A stretch of DNA of 64,000 bases, taken from positions 1 through 64,000 of the forward strand of contig CAVYOD010000011.1 in NCBI GenBank assembly GCA_963770045.1, written 5' to 3'. Each line of letters starts with the position of its first letter. Positions within the stretch are counted from its first letter, which is position 1. Position numbers and translations under genes: made by a program. This stretch comes from CAVYOD01 sp963770045 (GTDB lineage Bacteria; Acidobacteriota; Aminicenantia; Aminicenantales; CAVYOD01). The notes beneath the pieces were generated by a model. It worked only from the letters and a program-made list of their open reading frames with translations. It did no database searches and was not told where the DNA came from. This document shows, in pieces, positions 38,232-48,243 of this stretch.

Positions 38232-40448
38232 TTAAAATTGAATGATGATTTCAGTCCCTGGTTCCTTCTTCACCCTCATCGACCCTTCGAGCTGCCTGAC
38301 AAGATCCCTGATGATCTGGAAGCCGAGCGTTTTTTGTTTGTCGGGGTCGAAATCTTCCGGCAAACCGACTCCCGTGTCTTTTACCGTCAATCGATATCTG
38401 GCGTCGTCTTGCTTGCTGATCCGGACGATAATCTCTCCCTTTCGTTTTCCAGGAAAGGCGTGTTTCAGTGAATTGGTGACGAGCTCGTTGATGATCAATC
38501 CGCAGGGAATGGCCCTGCCGATGTCGAGATAGACATCTTCTGCTTCGACTTTATAGCTGATGCTATCCGCAGGAATCTCGTAGAGGGCAAAAAGATGAGT
38601 GATTGTCTTCCTGACATAATCAGCGAACTCGACCCGAGAGTAATCCCGCGATTGATACAATTTTTCGTGAATGAGCGCCATGGATCTTATGCGGCTTTGG
38701 CTTTCATTGAATATCTCGAGCGTCTTTTCGTCCGTGATGGATCGAGATTGAAGGCGAAGCAGGCTGGAAATGATCTGCATGTTATTTTTGACCCGATGAT
38801 GGATTTCACGAAGCATGACTTCCCGCTCGTTAAGAGTGGCCTTGAGCTGCTCTTCGTCTCTCTTGCGTTGGGTAATGTCGCGGGCGATCCCCAGGACGGC
38901 TGTAACTCCCTTGATTTTGACCGGATAAGTCGCGATGTCCACGGCAATCTGGCTCCCGTCCTTACGATTCAGAATGAACTCGTCGGGTCCCGTCGCTTCT
39001 CCCTGGGCGTTCAGAGCAAGAAGATCAGCCGCCTTCAAAATTTGGTCTGGGGACAGAAGGTTCAATGCTATAAAGCTCGCCCCGATCAGCTCTTCTCTTT
39101 TATAGCCGGTGATCCGCTCTGCGGCCAGGTTGCCGTGGGTGAAATTGCCCTGGAGGTCGCACAGATAATAGGCGTCCGGGGCAAATTCAAAGATAATCTT
39201 AAATCGTTCCTCAGAGTCTTTCAGCGCCTCCTCGGCCAGCTTGCGCTCTGTTATGTCTTCATAGACTCCCAGAACCCCGAAGACCTCGCCGTTGGGCATC
39301 TGCAGAGGAACCTTGCTGGTTTCCAGCCATATCTTGGTGCCCTCGGGTGTGGTTTGCGGCTCGACAAGTTCAGCCTGGGCTGGCGGGACTCAATGACCCC
39401 CCGGTCGTCGGCCCGGTAAATCTCAGCTTCATTCTTCCAGCCCATGGCATAGTCGTCCTTTCCAAGAAGCTGCTGCGGATGACTGAACCCGGCATCGCGG
39501 GCGAGCAGAGTATTGCAGCCCAAATAGCGCAGATCTAGGTCTTTCCAAAAGACCCTGATGGGAATGGACTCGATCACCAATTGCAGCGTATCTTTGGATT
39601 GCTCGAGCTGCAGCAGGGCCTGTTGCAACTCCCGGTTACTCTGCGAAAGCGCCTCCTCGGCCCGTCTTGCGTTCGGTGATATCCACTAGGCCACCGTACA
39701 GCCGAGTTCGTCTTGGCTCCTCCGCCTCCAGAACGCAATCTGCATACGAAGCCACCCACCCAATCTGTCCATCTTTGTGCCGAATCCGCAGTTCACAGGA
39801 GCCTGATGAGCCAGGGGCCAAGTCTGTGACATGTGTCTCGAATAAGGCGAGATCTTCCTCCACGACCAGGAAGTGCCAGCAGCCTTGTTCCTTGATTTCT
39901 TCAACAGTATAACCAGTGATGCGTTCCGAGGCGCCTGCCATCCAGTCGATTGAATAATCGCCGTCCGGCGAGGTCACGCAAGAATAGGCAATATCGGAAA
40001 TGGCAGACGATATATGGCGAAAACGCTCCTCGCTCCCGCGCAGCGCCTCCTCCGCCCGCTTTTGTTCCTCTCGCAGCCGTTTTTTCTCCAGAGCATTGCG
40101 CGCGGCCTGACCAAGCCGGGCCGGACGGTCCTTCCAAACATAATCGTCAGCACCGCTGCTGCAGCGCATCGATGGCGGCTTCCTCGCCGATCCTGCCCGA
40201 CACGATGATGAACGGGATTTCCAGCCCGCGTTCGCGCATTAACTGCAGGGCGCGCAGGCCGCTGAAATGCGGCAGGTGCCAATCGGCCAGAATCAGGTCA
40301 GGGATCGTTTCGAGGGCCCCAGGTAATCCGGCTCGGACTCCACTCGCCGCCAGTCCGGCTGGAATCCTTCTTCCTCAAGACGTTGGACCATCAACTCGGC
40401 GTCGTCGGGCGAATCCTCGACGATCAGCACGCGCAACAATGTTGTCAT
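38232..40448 (-). CDS. Receiver-PAS(x3)-HisKA_2 sensor kinase, frameshifted
   Basis: About 739 residues, cytoplasmic. It starts with a receiver-like domain (LIVEDSPDDAELMVQRLEEE, LILADWHLPHFSGLRALQLM, DDYVWKDRPARLGQA), then three PAS/PAC units (one with DWMAGASERITGYTVEEIKE, one ending GVLGVYEDITERKLAEEAL), then a HisKA_2 phospho-acceptor LREIHHRVKNNMQIISSLLR and a HATPase (INELVTNSLKHAFPGKRKGE, DTGVGLPEDFDP). The frame shifts at about 40322, 40158, 39660 and 39385. ATG 40448 has AGGAGGT at five bases. It is probably co-transcribed with the hybrid kinase downstream (152-base gap). An IS630 element ends 43 bases upstream of the start. Confidence 0.83.
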
Positions 40449-40490
40449 CCGTCACCTCCTCAAACTGAACCCGGGCGTGTCGGAAACTTG

Positions 40491-40505
40491 TCCTAGTGTA
40501 GTGTT
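40491..40505. repeat. IS630 terminal inverted repeat (transposase 3' side)
   Basis: TCCTAGTGTAGTGTT, mirrored at 41622-41636 with one mismatch. The transposase stop codon (TAG on the minus strand, 40493-40495) lies inside this repeat. Confidence 0.75.
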
Positions 40506-41575
40506 TCCATAACGGCTTTACAACGGGAAAGTTTTTCAAGGATTTGGTCGACTTTCTTGGTCCAGATGAACGGTTTGGGCTCTCGATTATTGACCTGAAT
40601 GAAATCTCTGATGGTGGCGACAAGTTCGGGAACGCTTCGAAAGACACCGCGGCGGATCTTCTTGCGAGTCAGTTCGGCGAACCACCGTTCGATCAGGTTC
40701 AGCCAAGAGGCACTCGTCGGCGTGAAGTGCAAATGAAAACGGGGATGGTTCTCCAACCACAGCGCGGCCTTGGGATGAGAATGCGTCCGGTAATTATCCA
40801 GGATCAGATGGAGATCCAACTCTTCGGGTGTTTCGCGGTCGATCCGACGCAAAAACTTCAGAAACTCCTGATGACGGTGCCGCGGATAACAACTGCCGAT
40901 GACCGTCCCTTCCAGGACGTTCAGCGCCGCAAACAGCGATGTCGTCCCGCAGCGTTTGTAATCATGGGTCATCGTCCCACACCGGCCTTTCTTCATCGGC
41001 AACCCCGGCTGTGTCCGGTCCAGGGCCTGAATCTGCGACTTCTCGTCGAGGCACAAAACCAGCGCTTTCTCGGGGGGATTCAGGTAAAGTCCGACCACAT
41101 CGGTGAGCTTTTCCACAAACCGAGTATCATTCGACAGCTTAAAGGTTTTAACTCGATGCGGTTGCAGTCCGTGGGCCTCCCAGACTCGGGCCACCGTCAC
41201 ATGGCTTACTCCGACCTCCTTGGCCAGTATCCGCGTGCTCCAATGGGTTGCGCCCGGAGGCCGCGACTGCAGCGTCCGATCGACGATCTGTTTGACGGTT
41301 TCCGGGTCGATCCGTCGCGGACTCGCCCCGTGCGGCGCGTCTTCGGAAATTCCGGACGGACCAGCCTTGGCAAACCGTGTTCTCCACAGGATGACGGTGG
41401 GTCGGGAGGTCCCCAAACGTTTGGCGATGGAGTTGTTGGAGACTCCGTCGGCGGCGAGAAGGCAAATCCGGGAGCGCAGGACAATGCGTTGGGCAGATGT
41501 TCGGGCTTTGACCCAAGCCTGCAAGGTTCTTCGTTCCTCCAAACTCATGGGCAAAGGTTCGGATGGATTCCACAT
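40493..41575 (-). CDS. IS630-family transposase
   Basis: A 360-residue DDE transposase, intact and of normal length. The N-terminal helix-turn-helix region (RTSAQRIVLRSRICLLAADG, SIAKRLGTSRPTVILWRTRF) is followed by a winged-helix linker (ILAKEVGVSHVTVARVWEAH) and the catalytic core: D in LVLCLDEKSQ, D in LHLILDNYRTHSHP, E in SASWLNLIERWFAELTRK. All three acidic residues are present, so the element may be active. It is encoded on the same strand as the kinase gene beyond its end. Confidence 0.95.
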   Translation of the reverse strand: MWNPSEPLPMSLEERRTLQAWVKARTSAQRIVLRSRICLLAADGVSNNSIAKRLGTSRPTVILWRTRFAKAGPSGISEDAPHGASPRRIDPETVKQIVDRTLQSRPPGATHWSTRILAKEVGVSHVTVARVWEAHGLQPHRVKTFKLSNDTRFVEKLTDVVGLYLNPPEKALVLCLDEKSQIQALDRTQPGLPMKKGRCGTMTHDYKRCGTTSLFAALNVLEGTVIGSCYPRHRHQEFLKFLRRIDRETPEELDLHLILDNYRTHSHPKAALWLENHPRFHLHFTPTSASWLNLIERWFAELTRKKIRRGVFRSVPELVATIRDFIQVNNREPKPFIWTKKVDQILEKLSRCKAVMETLH

Positions 41576-41621
41576 GCCCCGAGTATTACACAGTTTTTAG
41601 TCATTGTCAAGATATTATGTT

Positions 41622-41636
41622 AACAGTACACTAGGA
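41622..41636. repeat. IS630 terminal inverted repeat (transposase 5' side)
   Basis: Mirror of the repeat at 40491-40505 (reverse complement reads TCCTAGTGTACTGTT), one mismatch. It lies about 47 bases upstream of the transposase start and could hold its promoter. Confidence 0.75.
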
Positions 41637-41702
41637 TAAAGGTGCTTAAAAGGAAAACAAACGAAAATGCATTAAAATCAGGGGAAAACTGAGAAATAAG
41701 GC

Positions 41703-41776
41703 TGGCTGGGAAGCAAGGATTCGAACCTTGATCACATGATCCAGAGTCATGTGTCCTGCCATTGGACGACTTCCCA
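41703..41776 (-). tRNA. tRNA-Gln (anticodon CTG)
   Basis: A full cloverleaf on the minus strand. Acceptor TGGGAAG pairs with CTTCCCA; D-stem GTCC/GGAC; anticodon stem CATGA/TCATG with loop CTCTGGA (anticodon CTG); T-stem CAAGG/CCTTG with loop TTCGAAT. The CCA end is encoded (41703-41705) after discriminator G. Confidence 0.93.
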
Positions 41777-41786
41777 ACGGCGTTTC

Positions 41787-41815
41787 ATGATAATAGATTT
41801 TCGCCGATTTTTCAA
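41787..41815 (-). promoter_or_regulatory. sigma-70 promoter of tRNA-Gln
   Basis: On the minus strand, TTGAAA (41810-41815) and TATCAT (41787-41792) are 17 bases apart, with the tRNA starting 10 bases after the -10 box. The -10 hexamer is the same as that of tRNA-Thr at 62945-62950. Confidence 0.65.
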
Positions 41816-41879
41816 CCCGTTTGTGCGATCAAGCGGACGGAGACTTTTGTTGGCTAATTCCAATGCAGAGTTTGGCTTT

Positions 41880-41955
41880 TTACCCCTTGCCATTTACCCC
41901 TTACCCTTCACATTCACTTACGGAGCACGGGGTACGAGGAACGGGGTACGAGTTG
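41880..41955. repeat. Short degenerate tandem words
   Basis: Loose tandem words: TTACCCCTTGCCATT, TACCCCTTACCC, then ACGGGGTACGAG twice with a two-base spacer. They precede the flippase gene. Similar word runs occur near other gene ends in the window (for example after 50520). They are too short and irregular to be CRISPR. Confidence 0.5.
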
Positions 41956-41998
41956 CGTTGACACCCCTCCAAGCTGATGATAAGATTGACGGCTCAAA

Positions 41999-43028
41999 AT
42001 GAAGAAAAGTTGGGTTCGGATGGCCGCCGTCCTCCTTTTGACGTTTGTTTTCCTCTATTTTTTCTTCCGCAAAGTCGATTGGAAGGCGGTCCTCAGCTAT
42101 CTCGCCCAGGTCAACGTCCCCCTCATTATTCTCGTCGTTTTCATGGCCCCCATCCACCTGGCCACACGAGGTTTCCGCTGGAAATACCTGCTCAGGCCCG
42201 AAAAGCGCACTGTCAAATTTTTTAATACCTTTGCCGGAAATGCCGTCGGTTTTACGGTGACCTTCATTTTCCCCGGCCGACTGGGAGAGCTGGTCAAGCC
42301 TCTCTACCTCGCCCAAAAGGAGAACATCCGCAAGGGTTATGCGATCGGCACGGTCGTTGTCGAGCGGATCTTCGACATGTTCACGATGTGTTTTTTGCTG
42401 GGGACATTTCTCCTGGCCAGGCCGCTCTATTCTTCCTTCTTCAAGGTTCAGCCGGAAGCCTATTCTCATCTCAGGCTTTGGGGGATAGTGGGCCTCGCCG
42501 TCGCCTCAGCCTTGCTCGTCGTCAGCCTTTCTCTCTACTTTTTCCGGGACAGGACGCTCAAGGTCATGTCGTTCTTCCTCAAGCCATTTCCTCAAAGGTT
42601 TCAGCCAAAAGGTCCTGGGACTTGCCCAGGAATTTATCCAAGGACTCAAATTTTTCCATTCCCTGGGGAATGTCCTGGTCTATACTCTCCTGTCTTTCGT
42701 TGTCTGGCTCGGCATCACCCTCTACTATTGGGTTTTCTTCTTCGCCTACCATGTCCATCTGCCTTATTTCTCGCTCATTCCCTACATTTTCTTGACCATG
42801 GTCGGAGCATCCGTCCCGACGCCCGGCATGGCCGGAGGATACCACTATTTCAGCAAGCTGGGGATGACCTCCCTCTATCATATCGACCCCAACCTGGCCC
42901 TGGGCATGACCATCGTTGTCCACGCCATCCAGCTGGTGGTGACTTGCGTGCTGGGTTATGCTATATTATGGTCCGAAGGACTGTCGCTCTTTCAGCTCAA
43001 GAAATTGGGAGAGAACCAAAAATCATGA
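41999..43028 (+). CDS. Flippase-like (lysylphosphatidylglycerol synthase TM) membrane protein, frameshifted
   Basis: A polytopic inner-membrane protein of about 343 residues from the UPF0104/LPG synthase TM family (AglD/MprF flippase-domain type), with some eight helices. It is recognised by HLATRGFRWKYLLRPEKR, FNTFAGNAVGFTVTFIFPGR and LGELVKPLYLAQKE. The frame breaks near 42605; the rest (KVLGLAQEFIQGLKFFHSLG, SVPTPGMAGGYHYFSKLG) is in another frame and ends at TGA 43026-43028. This stop overlaps the nrdR start as ATGA. Left uncorrected, the frame fuses falsely to NrdR. It probably moves a lipid-linked substrate. Confidence 0.83.
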
Positions 43029-43468
43029 GATGTCCGTTCTGCAACTCTCTCGAGAGCAAGGTGATCGATTCCCGGGAAAGCAAGAAAGGACTCTCCATCC
43101 GCCGCCGCCGGGAATGCCTGGCCTGCAAGAGGCGGTTCACAACCTACGAGAAGATCGAAGAAATTCCCTACATGGTCGTCAAGAAAGACGGGAGCCGCCA
43201 GCCCTTCGACAGCCAGAAACTTCTCCGCGGGATGATGAAGGCCTGCGAGAAGAGGCCGATCCAGATCAGCCAGCTCGAGGAAATCGTTGAGGAGATCGAG
43301 AGCAAGCTCCAGGAGCGGCCGGAGAAAGAAATCGGGACTTCGGAAATCGGAGAGTTCGTGATGGAAAGGCTCAAGGCCCTGGACAAGGTGGCCTACGTCC
43401 GTTTCGCCTCGGTTTACCGGGAATTCAAGGACGTATCGGATTTCGAAACCCTTCTCAAAGAAAAATAG
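43025..43468 (+). CDS. nrdR: Transcriptional repressor NrdR
   Basis: A 147-residue ATP-cone/zinc-ribbon repressor of ribonucleotide reductase genes. The zinc ribbon ligands are in MRCPFCNSLESKVIDSR and CLACKRRFTTYE. The ATP-cone follows (VVKKDGSRQPFDSQKLLRGM, ACEKRPIQISQLEEIVEEIE) and ends with KVAYVRFASVYREFKD, a strongly conserved close. The start ATG 43025 overlaps the upstream stop by four bases. The gene is intact. Confidence 0.95.
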   Translation: MRCPFCNSLESKVIDSRESKKGLSIRRRRECLACKRRFTTYEKIEEIPYMVVKKDGSRQPFDSQKLLRGMMKACEKRPIQISQLEEIVEEIESKLQERPEKEIGTSEIGEFVMERLKALDKVAYVRFASVYREFKDVSDFETLLKEK

Positions 43469-43479
43469 AACCCGCAGCG

Positions 43480-43926
43480 ATGATCCGAAGGATTAAGCCC
43501 GTTTCGAGAGTCATCAAAATAGAAGCCGACATAGATAGTGCCGGCGGAGGGGTCCTGATCCAGAAGCGCGAAGTCCTGGGCTATCACCAGGGCTGGATCC
43601 CCTCGGTCGATATCTGCGAGAAGGGGAACGAGGTCGTCGTCGAAATAGAAGTTCCCGGCGTCGCCCGGAAGGACCTCAAGATCTGGCATTACGGCAACCG
43701 GATCGAGGTCAGGGGCGTCAAGAAAGAAACCTTGAGAGAAGAGAGCAAGAGATACCTGCGGTTGGAGCGGGAATTCGGGGCCTTCCGGCGGATCATCTTT
43801 CTGCCGACCGCGGTGTCATCGGAGAAGACAGCCGCCTATCTGGAAAACGGGATCCTAACGGTCGTCCTGAAAAAGAAAAGAAGAGCGGAGGAGAAACAGG
43901 GAGGAGACTATGGCCAACGTCGATAA
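43480..43926 (+). CDS. Hsp20/alpha-crystallin small heat-shock protein
   Basis: A 148-residue cytoplasmic chaperone with a central alpha-crystallin domain: PSVDICEKGNEVVVEIEVPG, RIEVRGVKKETLREESKRYL, ERE-FGAFRRIIFLPTAVS and the final YLENGILTVVLKKKRR. The usual C-terminal I-x-I motif is not evident. It begins 11 bases after nrdR and overlaps the lon start by 17 bases, which suggests that it is expressed and used together with Lon under protein stress. Confidence 0.9.
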   Translation: MIRRIKPVSRVIKIEADIDSAGGGVLIQKREVLGYHQGWIPSVDICEKGNEVVVEIEVPGVARKDLKIWHYGNRIEVRGVKKETLREESKRYLRLEREFGAFRRIIFLPTAVSSEKTAAYLENGILTVVLKKKRRAEEKQGGDYGQRR

Positions 43927-46319
43927 TAAGAACGGCGAACAGTTCGATGAGATGATCGAAGACCGCGATCACAAACTCCACATCCCGCCCAAGCTGCCCA
44001 TCCTTCTTCTCCGCGACATCGTCGTTTTTCCTTACATGATCGTCCCCTTGTTCGTGGGCCGGGAAAAATCCAAGAACGCCATCGACAATTCGCTCTCCAC
44101 CCACCGGATGATCTTCCTCGTGACCCAGAAGAACATGGAGATCGAGGAACCGAAGAGAGATGAGGTTTACGATATGGGCACCGTCGCCCTGATCATGAGG
44201 ATGCTCAAACTCCCCGACGGCAGGGTCAGGATCCTGGCCCAGGGGCTTATCCGGGCCAAGCTCGAAACCTTCGAGGAAGACGGCCCCTTCCTGAGCGCTC
44301 AGGTATCGGTCATCCACGAAAGCGAGGGGGGCGAAAAAACGCTGGAGAGCGAGGCCCTCATCCGGAACGTCCGGTCGGGCCTGGAAAAGGCGACTTCCCT
44401 GGGCAAGAATATCCCCCCCGAGGTCCTGATCATCGCCACGAATGTTGAGGAACCGGGGCGGCTGGCCGACCTCGTCGCCTCGAACCTGGAGCTCAAGGTT
44501 CAGGAGGCTCAGGAGATTCTGGAGATAGTCGACCCTCTCCAGAGGCTGAAGAGAGTCTATGAGCTTTTGACCCGGGAGATCGAGCTCCTGGATGTCCAGT
44601 CGAAAATCAGCACCGAGGCAAAGGGGGAGATGGACAAGCTCCAGAAGCAGTATTTCCTGCGCCAGCAGATGAAGGCCATCCAGAAGGAGCTGGGCGAAGG
44701 GAATGAGCTTCAGGAAGAGCTCAAAGGCTATCAGGACAAGCTGAAGAAGCTCAAAGTGGCCGAGGAAGTTCGGGAGGAGCTTGAAAAACAGATCAGCCGG
44801 CTCTCCCAGATGCATCCCGAATCGGCCGAGACCGCGGTTGTCAGGAACTACCTGGACTGGATGTTTTCGCTGCCCTGGAACAAGGGCACGGTCGATAACC
44901 TTGACCTCAAAGCGGCCAAAAAGATCCTGGACGAAGACCACTACGGCCTGCAAAAAGTGAAGGAACGGATCATCGAATATCTCGGAGTGCGGAAGCTCTC
45001 CAAGAAGATCAAAGGCCCTATTCTTTGCTTCGTCGGGCCGCCCGGGGTGGGGAAGACCTCCCTCGGCCGGTCCATCGCCCGGGCCCTGGGGAGAAAGTTC
45101 ATCCGCATCTCACTCGGCGGAGTCCGCGATGAGGCGGAGATCCGGGGCCACCGCCGCACCTATGTCGGGGCGCTGCCCGGCCGGATCATCGACGGACTCA
45201 GGCGGGCGGGCTCGAATAACCCCGTCTTCATGATGGACGAGGTGGACAAGATCGGGGCGGACTTCCGGGGCGACCCGTCGTCGGCCCTTCTCGAAGTCCT
45301 CGACCCCGAACAGAACTTCTCTTTCCGGGACCACTATCTTGGAGTGCCCTTCGATCTCTCTAAGGTCATGTTCATCACCACGGCCAATCTTCTTGATCCC
45401 ATCCAACCGGCCTTTAGGGACCGCATGGAGGTCATCGAGCTTCCCGGCTACACCGAGGAGGAGAAACTGCAGATCGCCCTTCAGCACCTGGTCCCCAAGC
45501 AGGTTACCGAGAACGCCCTGGATAATGAACTGATCTGCTTCACCGAGGGTTCGATAAAAAAAATCATTTCTCTCTATACTCGGGAAGCCGGGGTGAGAAA
45601 CCTCGAGCGCGAGATCGCTTCGACCTGCCGTAAGGTTGCCCGCCGGGTCGCGGAGGGCAAAAAAACATTGAGCCGGATCACCTCCCAGAACATCGAGTCT
45701 TTCCTGGGCCCGCCCAAAATCTTTAAGGACCAGCTTCTCAAAAAGGACTCAGGTCGGGGTGGCCATGGGGGTGGCCTGGACCGAGACCGGGGGAGAAATC
45801 CTGTTCGTCGAAGCCACCAAGATGAAGGGCAAGGGCAATCTCTCCCTGACCGGATCGCTGGGCGAGGTGATGAAGGAATCCGCCTACGCGGCTCTGAGCT
45901 ATGCCCGGACGTACGCCAGGGAATTCGGGATCGATAACCGAATCTTTTCCCAGAACGATTTCCATATCCACATCCCCGAAGGCGCCATCCCCAAGGACGG
46001 TCCTTCCGCCGGAGTCACGATCGCCACCGCCCTGATTTCGATCTGTACCGACCGGAAGGTCAAATGGGACGTGGCCATGACCGGCGAGATCACTCTGAGA
46101 GGAAATGTCCTTCCGATCGGTGGGGTCAAAGAGAAAGTGTTGGCCGCCCAGCGGGCCGGCGTCAAGCACATGATCCTCCCGCTCCCCAACAAAAAGGACC
46201 TGATCGACATCCCCCCTAAGGTGTTGAAAGAGATGGAGTTCATCTTCGTCGAGGATATCAAGGAAGTGTTCAATCACGCCCTGGTACAGCCGTTCAAGTT
46301 CAAGGCCAAGAAGACTTGA
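43910..46319 (+). CDS. lon: ATP-dependent protease Lon, frameshifted
   Basis: A homohexameric AAA+ serine protease of about 803 residues. The N-terminal substrate domain begins LPILLLRDIVVFPYMIVPLF; Walker A is CFVGPPGVGKTSLGRSIARA, Walker B is VFMMDEVDKIG. The protease dyad lies in HIPEGAIPKDGPSAG (Ser) and GGVKEKVLAAQ (Lys). The frame breaks near 45751 between LLKKDS and QVGVAMGVAWTETGGEIL. GGGAGGAG precedes ATG 43910. The gene is preceded by hsp20 and followed by thiL. Confidence 0.94.
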
Positions 46320-46356
46320 TCATGAGCGCCGTCCAGTTGGTGGGAATGAATTCGTT

Positions 46357-47336
46357 TTGAAATTAAAAGATCTTGGCGAGAGAGAGCTTATCCGGGCCAT
46401 CCGGAAAGATTTTTCTAAGCCCGGAAAAGACTTGATCCTCGGAATCGGCGACGATGCGGCCGTTATCAAGGCCGGGGAAAAAAACCTCATCCTGACGACG
46501 GACGTTTTGATCGAGGACTCTCATTTCATAAGGACGCTGCAGCCGGCGTTCTGGCTGGGCCGCAAGAGCCTGAACGTCAACCTGAGTGACATCGCGGCCA
46601 TGGGCGGGACTCCTCGTTATGCGCTCCTGGGGCTTGGTTTGCCTCCCACGGTGGATACACGGTGGGTTGGTGAATTCTTTACAGGCTTCAGGTCGGCGGC
46701 GACGGAATCTGGCGTCTTCTTATCGGCGGCGATCTGTCCCAAGCCGCGGCTGTTTTCATCTCCGTCACGGCGATTGGGGAAGGCCGGACAATCATCCGGC
46801 GGAGCGGCGCCCGGCCCGGGGACTTCATCTTCGCCTCGGGTTCCTTGGGAGATGCGGCGGGCGGGCTTCGGTTGTTGAGAAGGGGATTCAAGCTCGGCCA
46901 AGACAAGAGGGCAGACCCCCTCCTCAAGGCCTTTCTGGACCCCGTTCCTCAGGTCGAACTCGGCCTTAGGCTTGCGAACTCGAGGCTTGCCACTTCGATG
47001 ATCGACAGCAGCGACGGGCTCTCGGTCGACCTCCTCCATCTCTGCGAGGAAAGCGGCCTGGGGGCTGAAGTGGAGCTCGGTCGTCTTCCCATCTCGGCTC
47101 AGCTTTGGGACTTCGAAAAGGACCCCTATCCCTTGGCTTTACACGGGGGCGAAGACTATCAGCTAGTTTTTACGGTTTCTCCCGCAAAGTACAGGGCCGT
47201 CCTGGCTCTATCCAAGAAAATCGCGGTTACTCCCATCGGCCGGATGACCAAAGCGAAGGGCATCTACGTCATCGACCAGAACGGAAAGAAGAAAATCTTG
47301 CCCGTTAAAGGGTACCAGCACTTCAAGAGCCGGTGA
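46357..47336 (+). CDS. thiL: Thiamine-monophosphate kinase, frameshifted
   Basis: Phosphorylates thiamine monophosphate to the diphosphate cofactor; about 326 residues of the PurM/ThiL fold. It is recognised by GIGDDAAVIKAGEKNLILTT, DVLIEDSHF and the NLSDIAAMGGTPRYALLGLG segment, and by SMIDSSDGLSVDLLHLCEES and LALHGGEDYQLVFTV later. The frame breaks near 46722 by a lost base (GVFL then IGGDLSQAAAVFISVTAIGE). TTG 46357 seems to be the start, as no better in-frame codon precedes it. It is the last gene of the flippase-nrdR-hsp20-lon operon. Confidence 0.9.
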
Positions 47337-47388
47337 GCCGTGAGCCCTGAACAGTGCGGAGGGAGAAAACCAAGCCTTTCGAGATTTG

Positions 47389-48243
47389 CTAACTGATTTT
47401 CGAAAAGTATTGGGCTTCGAAAACCACCTCAGCCGGGCCGGACTGAAAGACCTTCTCTTTTTCCCATTCAACTGTGACCGATCCCATGCTGGTCCGAACT
47501 CTGACTTTCTTATCGGTCAGGTTTTTTAAGATGGAGGCTACTGCGGCCGCGCTCGATCCGCTGCCCGAGGAAAGGGTTTCGCCGACCCCCCTCTCCCAGA
47601 ACAGGACTTCGATAACTTCGCGGCTCATGACCCGGATGAATTCGACATTGACCCTGTTGGGAAAGAAGGGGTGAGACTCGATCTCTCTCCCGGTCTGATG
47701 CCACTCGATCCGGGCGGGAAAGCTCTTGACAAAGACGTCGCAGTGAGGATTTCCCATTGAGACACACGTGATGGGATAGACTCTCTGGTGAATGCTGAGA
47801 GGGTAGTCGACGATCTTCTCGTGGTAGGCACCGTCGTCAAAAGGGATGTCTTTCGAAGTGAAGCGGGGCTCACCCATATCCAACTTGAGCTCAAAGAGAT
47901 TGTCATTTTGCTTGAGAAGCTCGCATTCCCTCTCTCCGGCGGGGGTTTCGAAACGAATCAGGGGCGGATCGACCTTTTTTTGATGATAGAGATAGGCGGC
48001 CGCGCAGCGCAGGCCGTTTCCCGAGATTTCCGCTTCCGTGCCGTCGGCGTTGAAAATCCGAAAGTTCACCAGAGCCCGGCTCTTGTTTCTCACAAAGATG
48101 AGGAGCAGCCCGTCGGCCCCGACTCCTGTGTGCCTATCGCAGATTTTCCTCGCGAATTCGCTGATGTTGGACGGTTCGACACCCGCCTTTTGATCGAGGA
48201 CGAGGAAATCGTTGCCCAGAGAGTGGACCTTGGTGAGCGTCAT
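47389..48243 (-). CDS. dapF: Diaminopimelate epimerase (second catalytic Cys replaced by Ser)
   Basis: Converts LL- to meso-diaminopimelate for lysine and peptidoglycan. It has 284 residues, with the usual pieces: HSLGNDFLVLD, the first catalytic Cys80 in EISGNGLRCAAAY, VSMGNPHCDVFV and ERGVGETLSSGSGSSAAAV. In the last motif the canonical cysteine of ETLACGTG-C is Ser226 here, so the second proton acid/base is altered; I checked the codons (TCC TCG). The start is ATG 48243, overlapping the htrA stop as TGATG; TTG 48246 is less likely. Confidence 0.88.
   Translation of the reverse strand: MTLTKVHSLGNDFLVLDQKAGVEPSNISEFARKICDRHTGVGADGLLLIFVRNKSRALVNFRIFNADGTEAEISGNGLRCAAAYLYHQKKVDPPLIRFETPAGERECELLKQNDNLFELKLDMGEPRFTSKDIPFDDGAYHEKIVDYPLSIHQRVYPITCVSMGNPHCDVFVKSFPARIEWHQTGREIESHPFFPNRVNVEFIRVMSREVIEVLFWERGVGETLSSGSGSSAAAVASILKNLTDKKVRVRTSMGSVTVEWEKEKVFQSGPAEVVFEAQYFSKIS

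Larger units (their letters stand above)
40491..41636 (-). mobile_element. IS630-family insertion sequence
   Basis: An apparently complete element of 1146 bases. The ends are inverted repeats of about 15 bases (TCCTAGTGTAGTGTT at 40491 and its mirror at 41622-41636, one mismatch), enclosing a single intact transposase gene. TA dinucleotides sit within the ends (CTAG), consistent with the TA target of this family, although the exact duplication cannot be fixed. It lies between the sensor-kinase gene and tRNA-Gln. Confidence 0.82.

Noticed and set aside
41880..41955. Possible CRISPR array
   Set aside because: Repeats are about 12 bases, imperfect and without spacer regularity; no cas genes are present.
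41999..43468. Flippase-NrdR fusion
   Set aside because: The flippase C-terminus ends at 43028 in another frame and overlaps the nrdR start; the join is due to a frame break near 42605.
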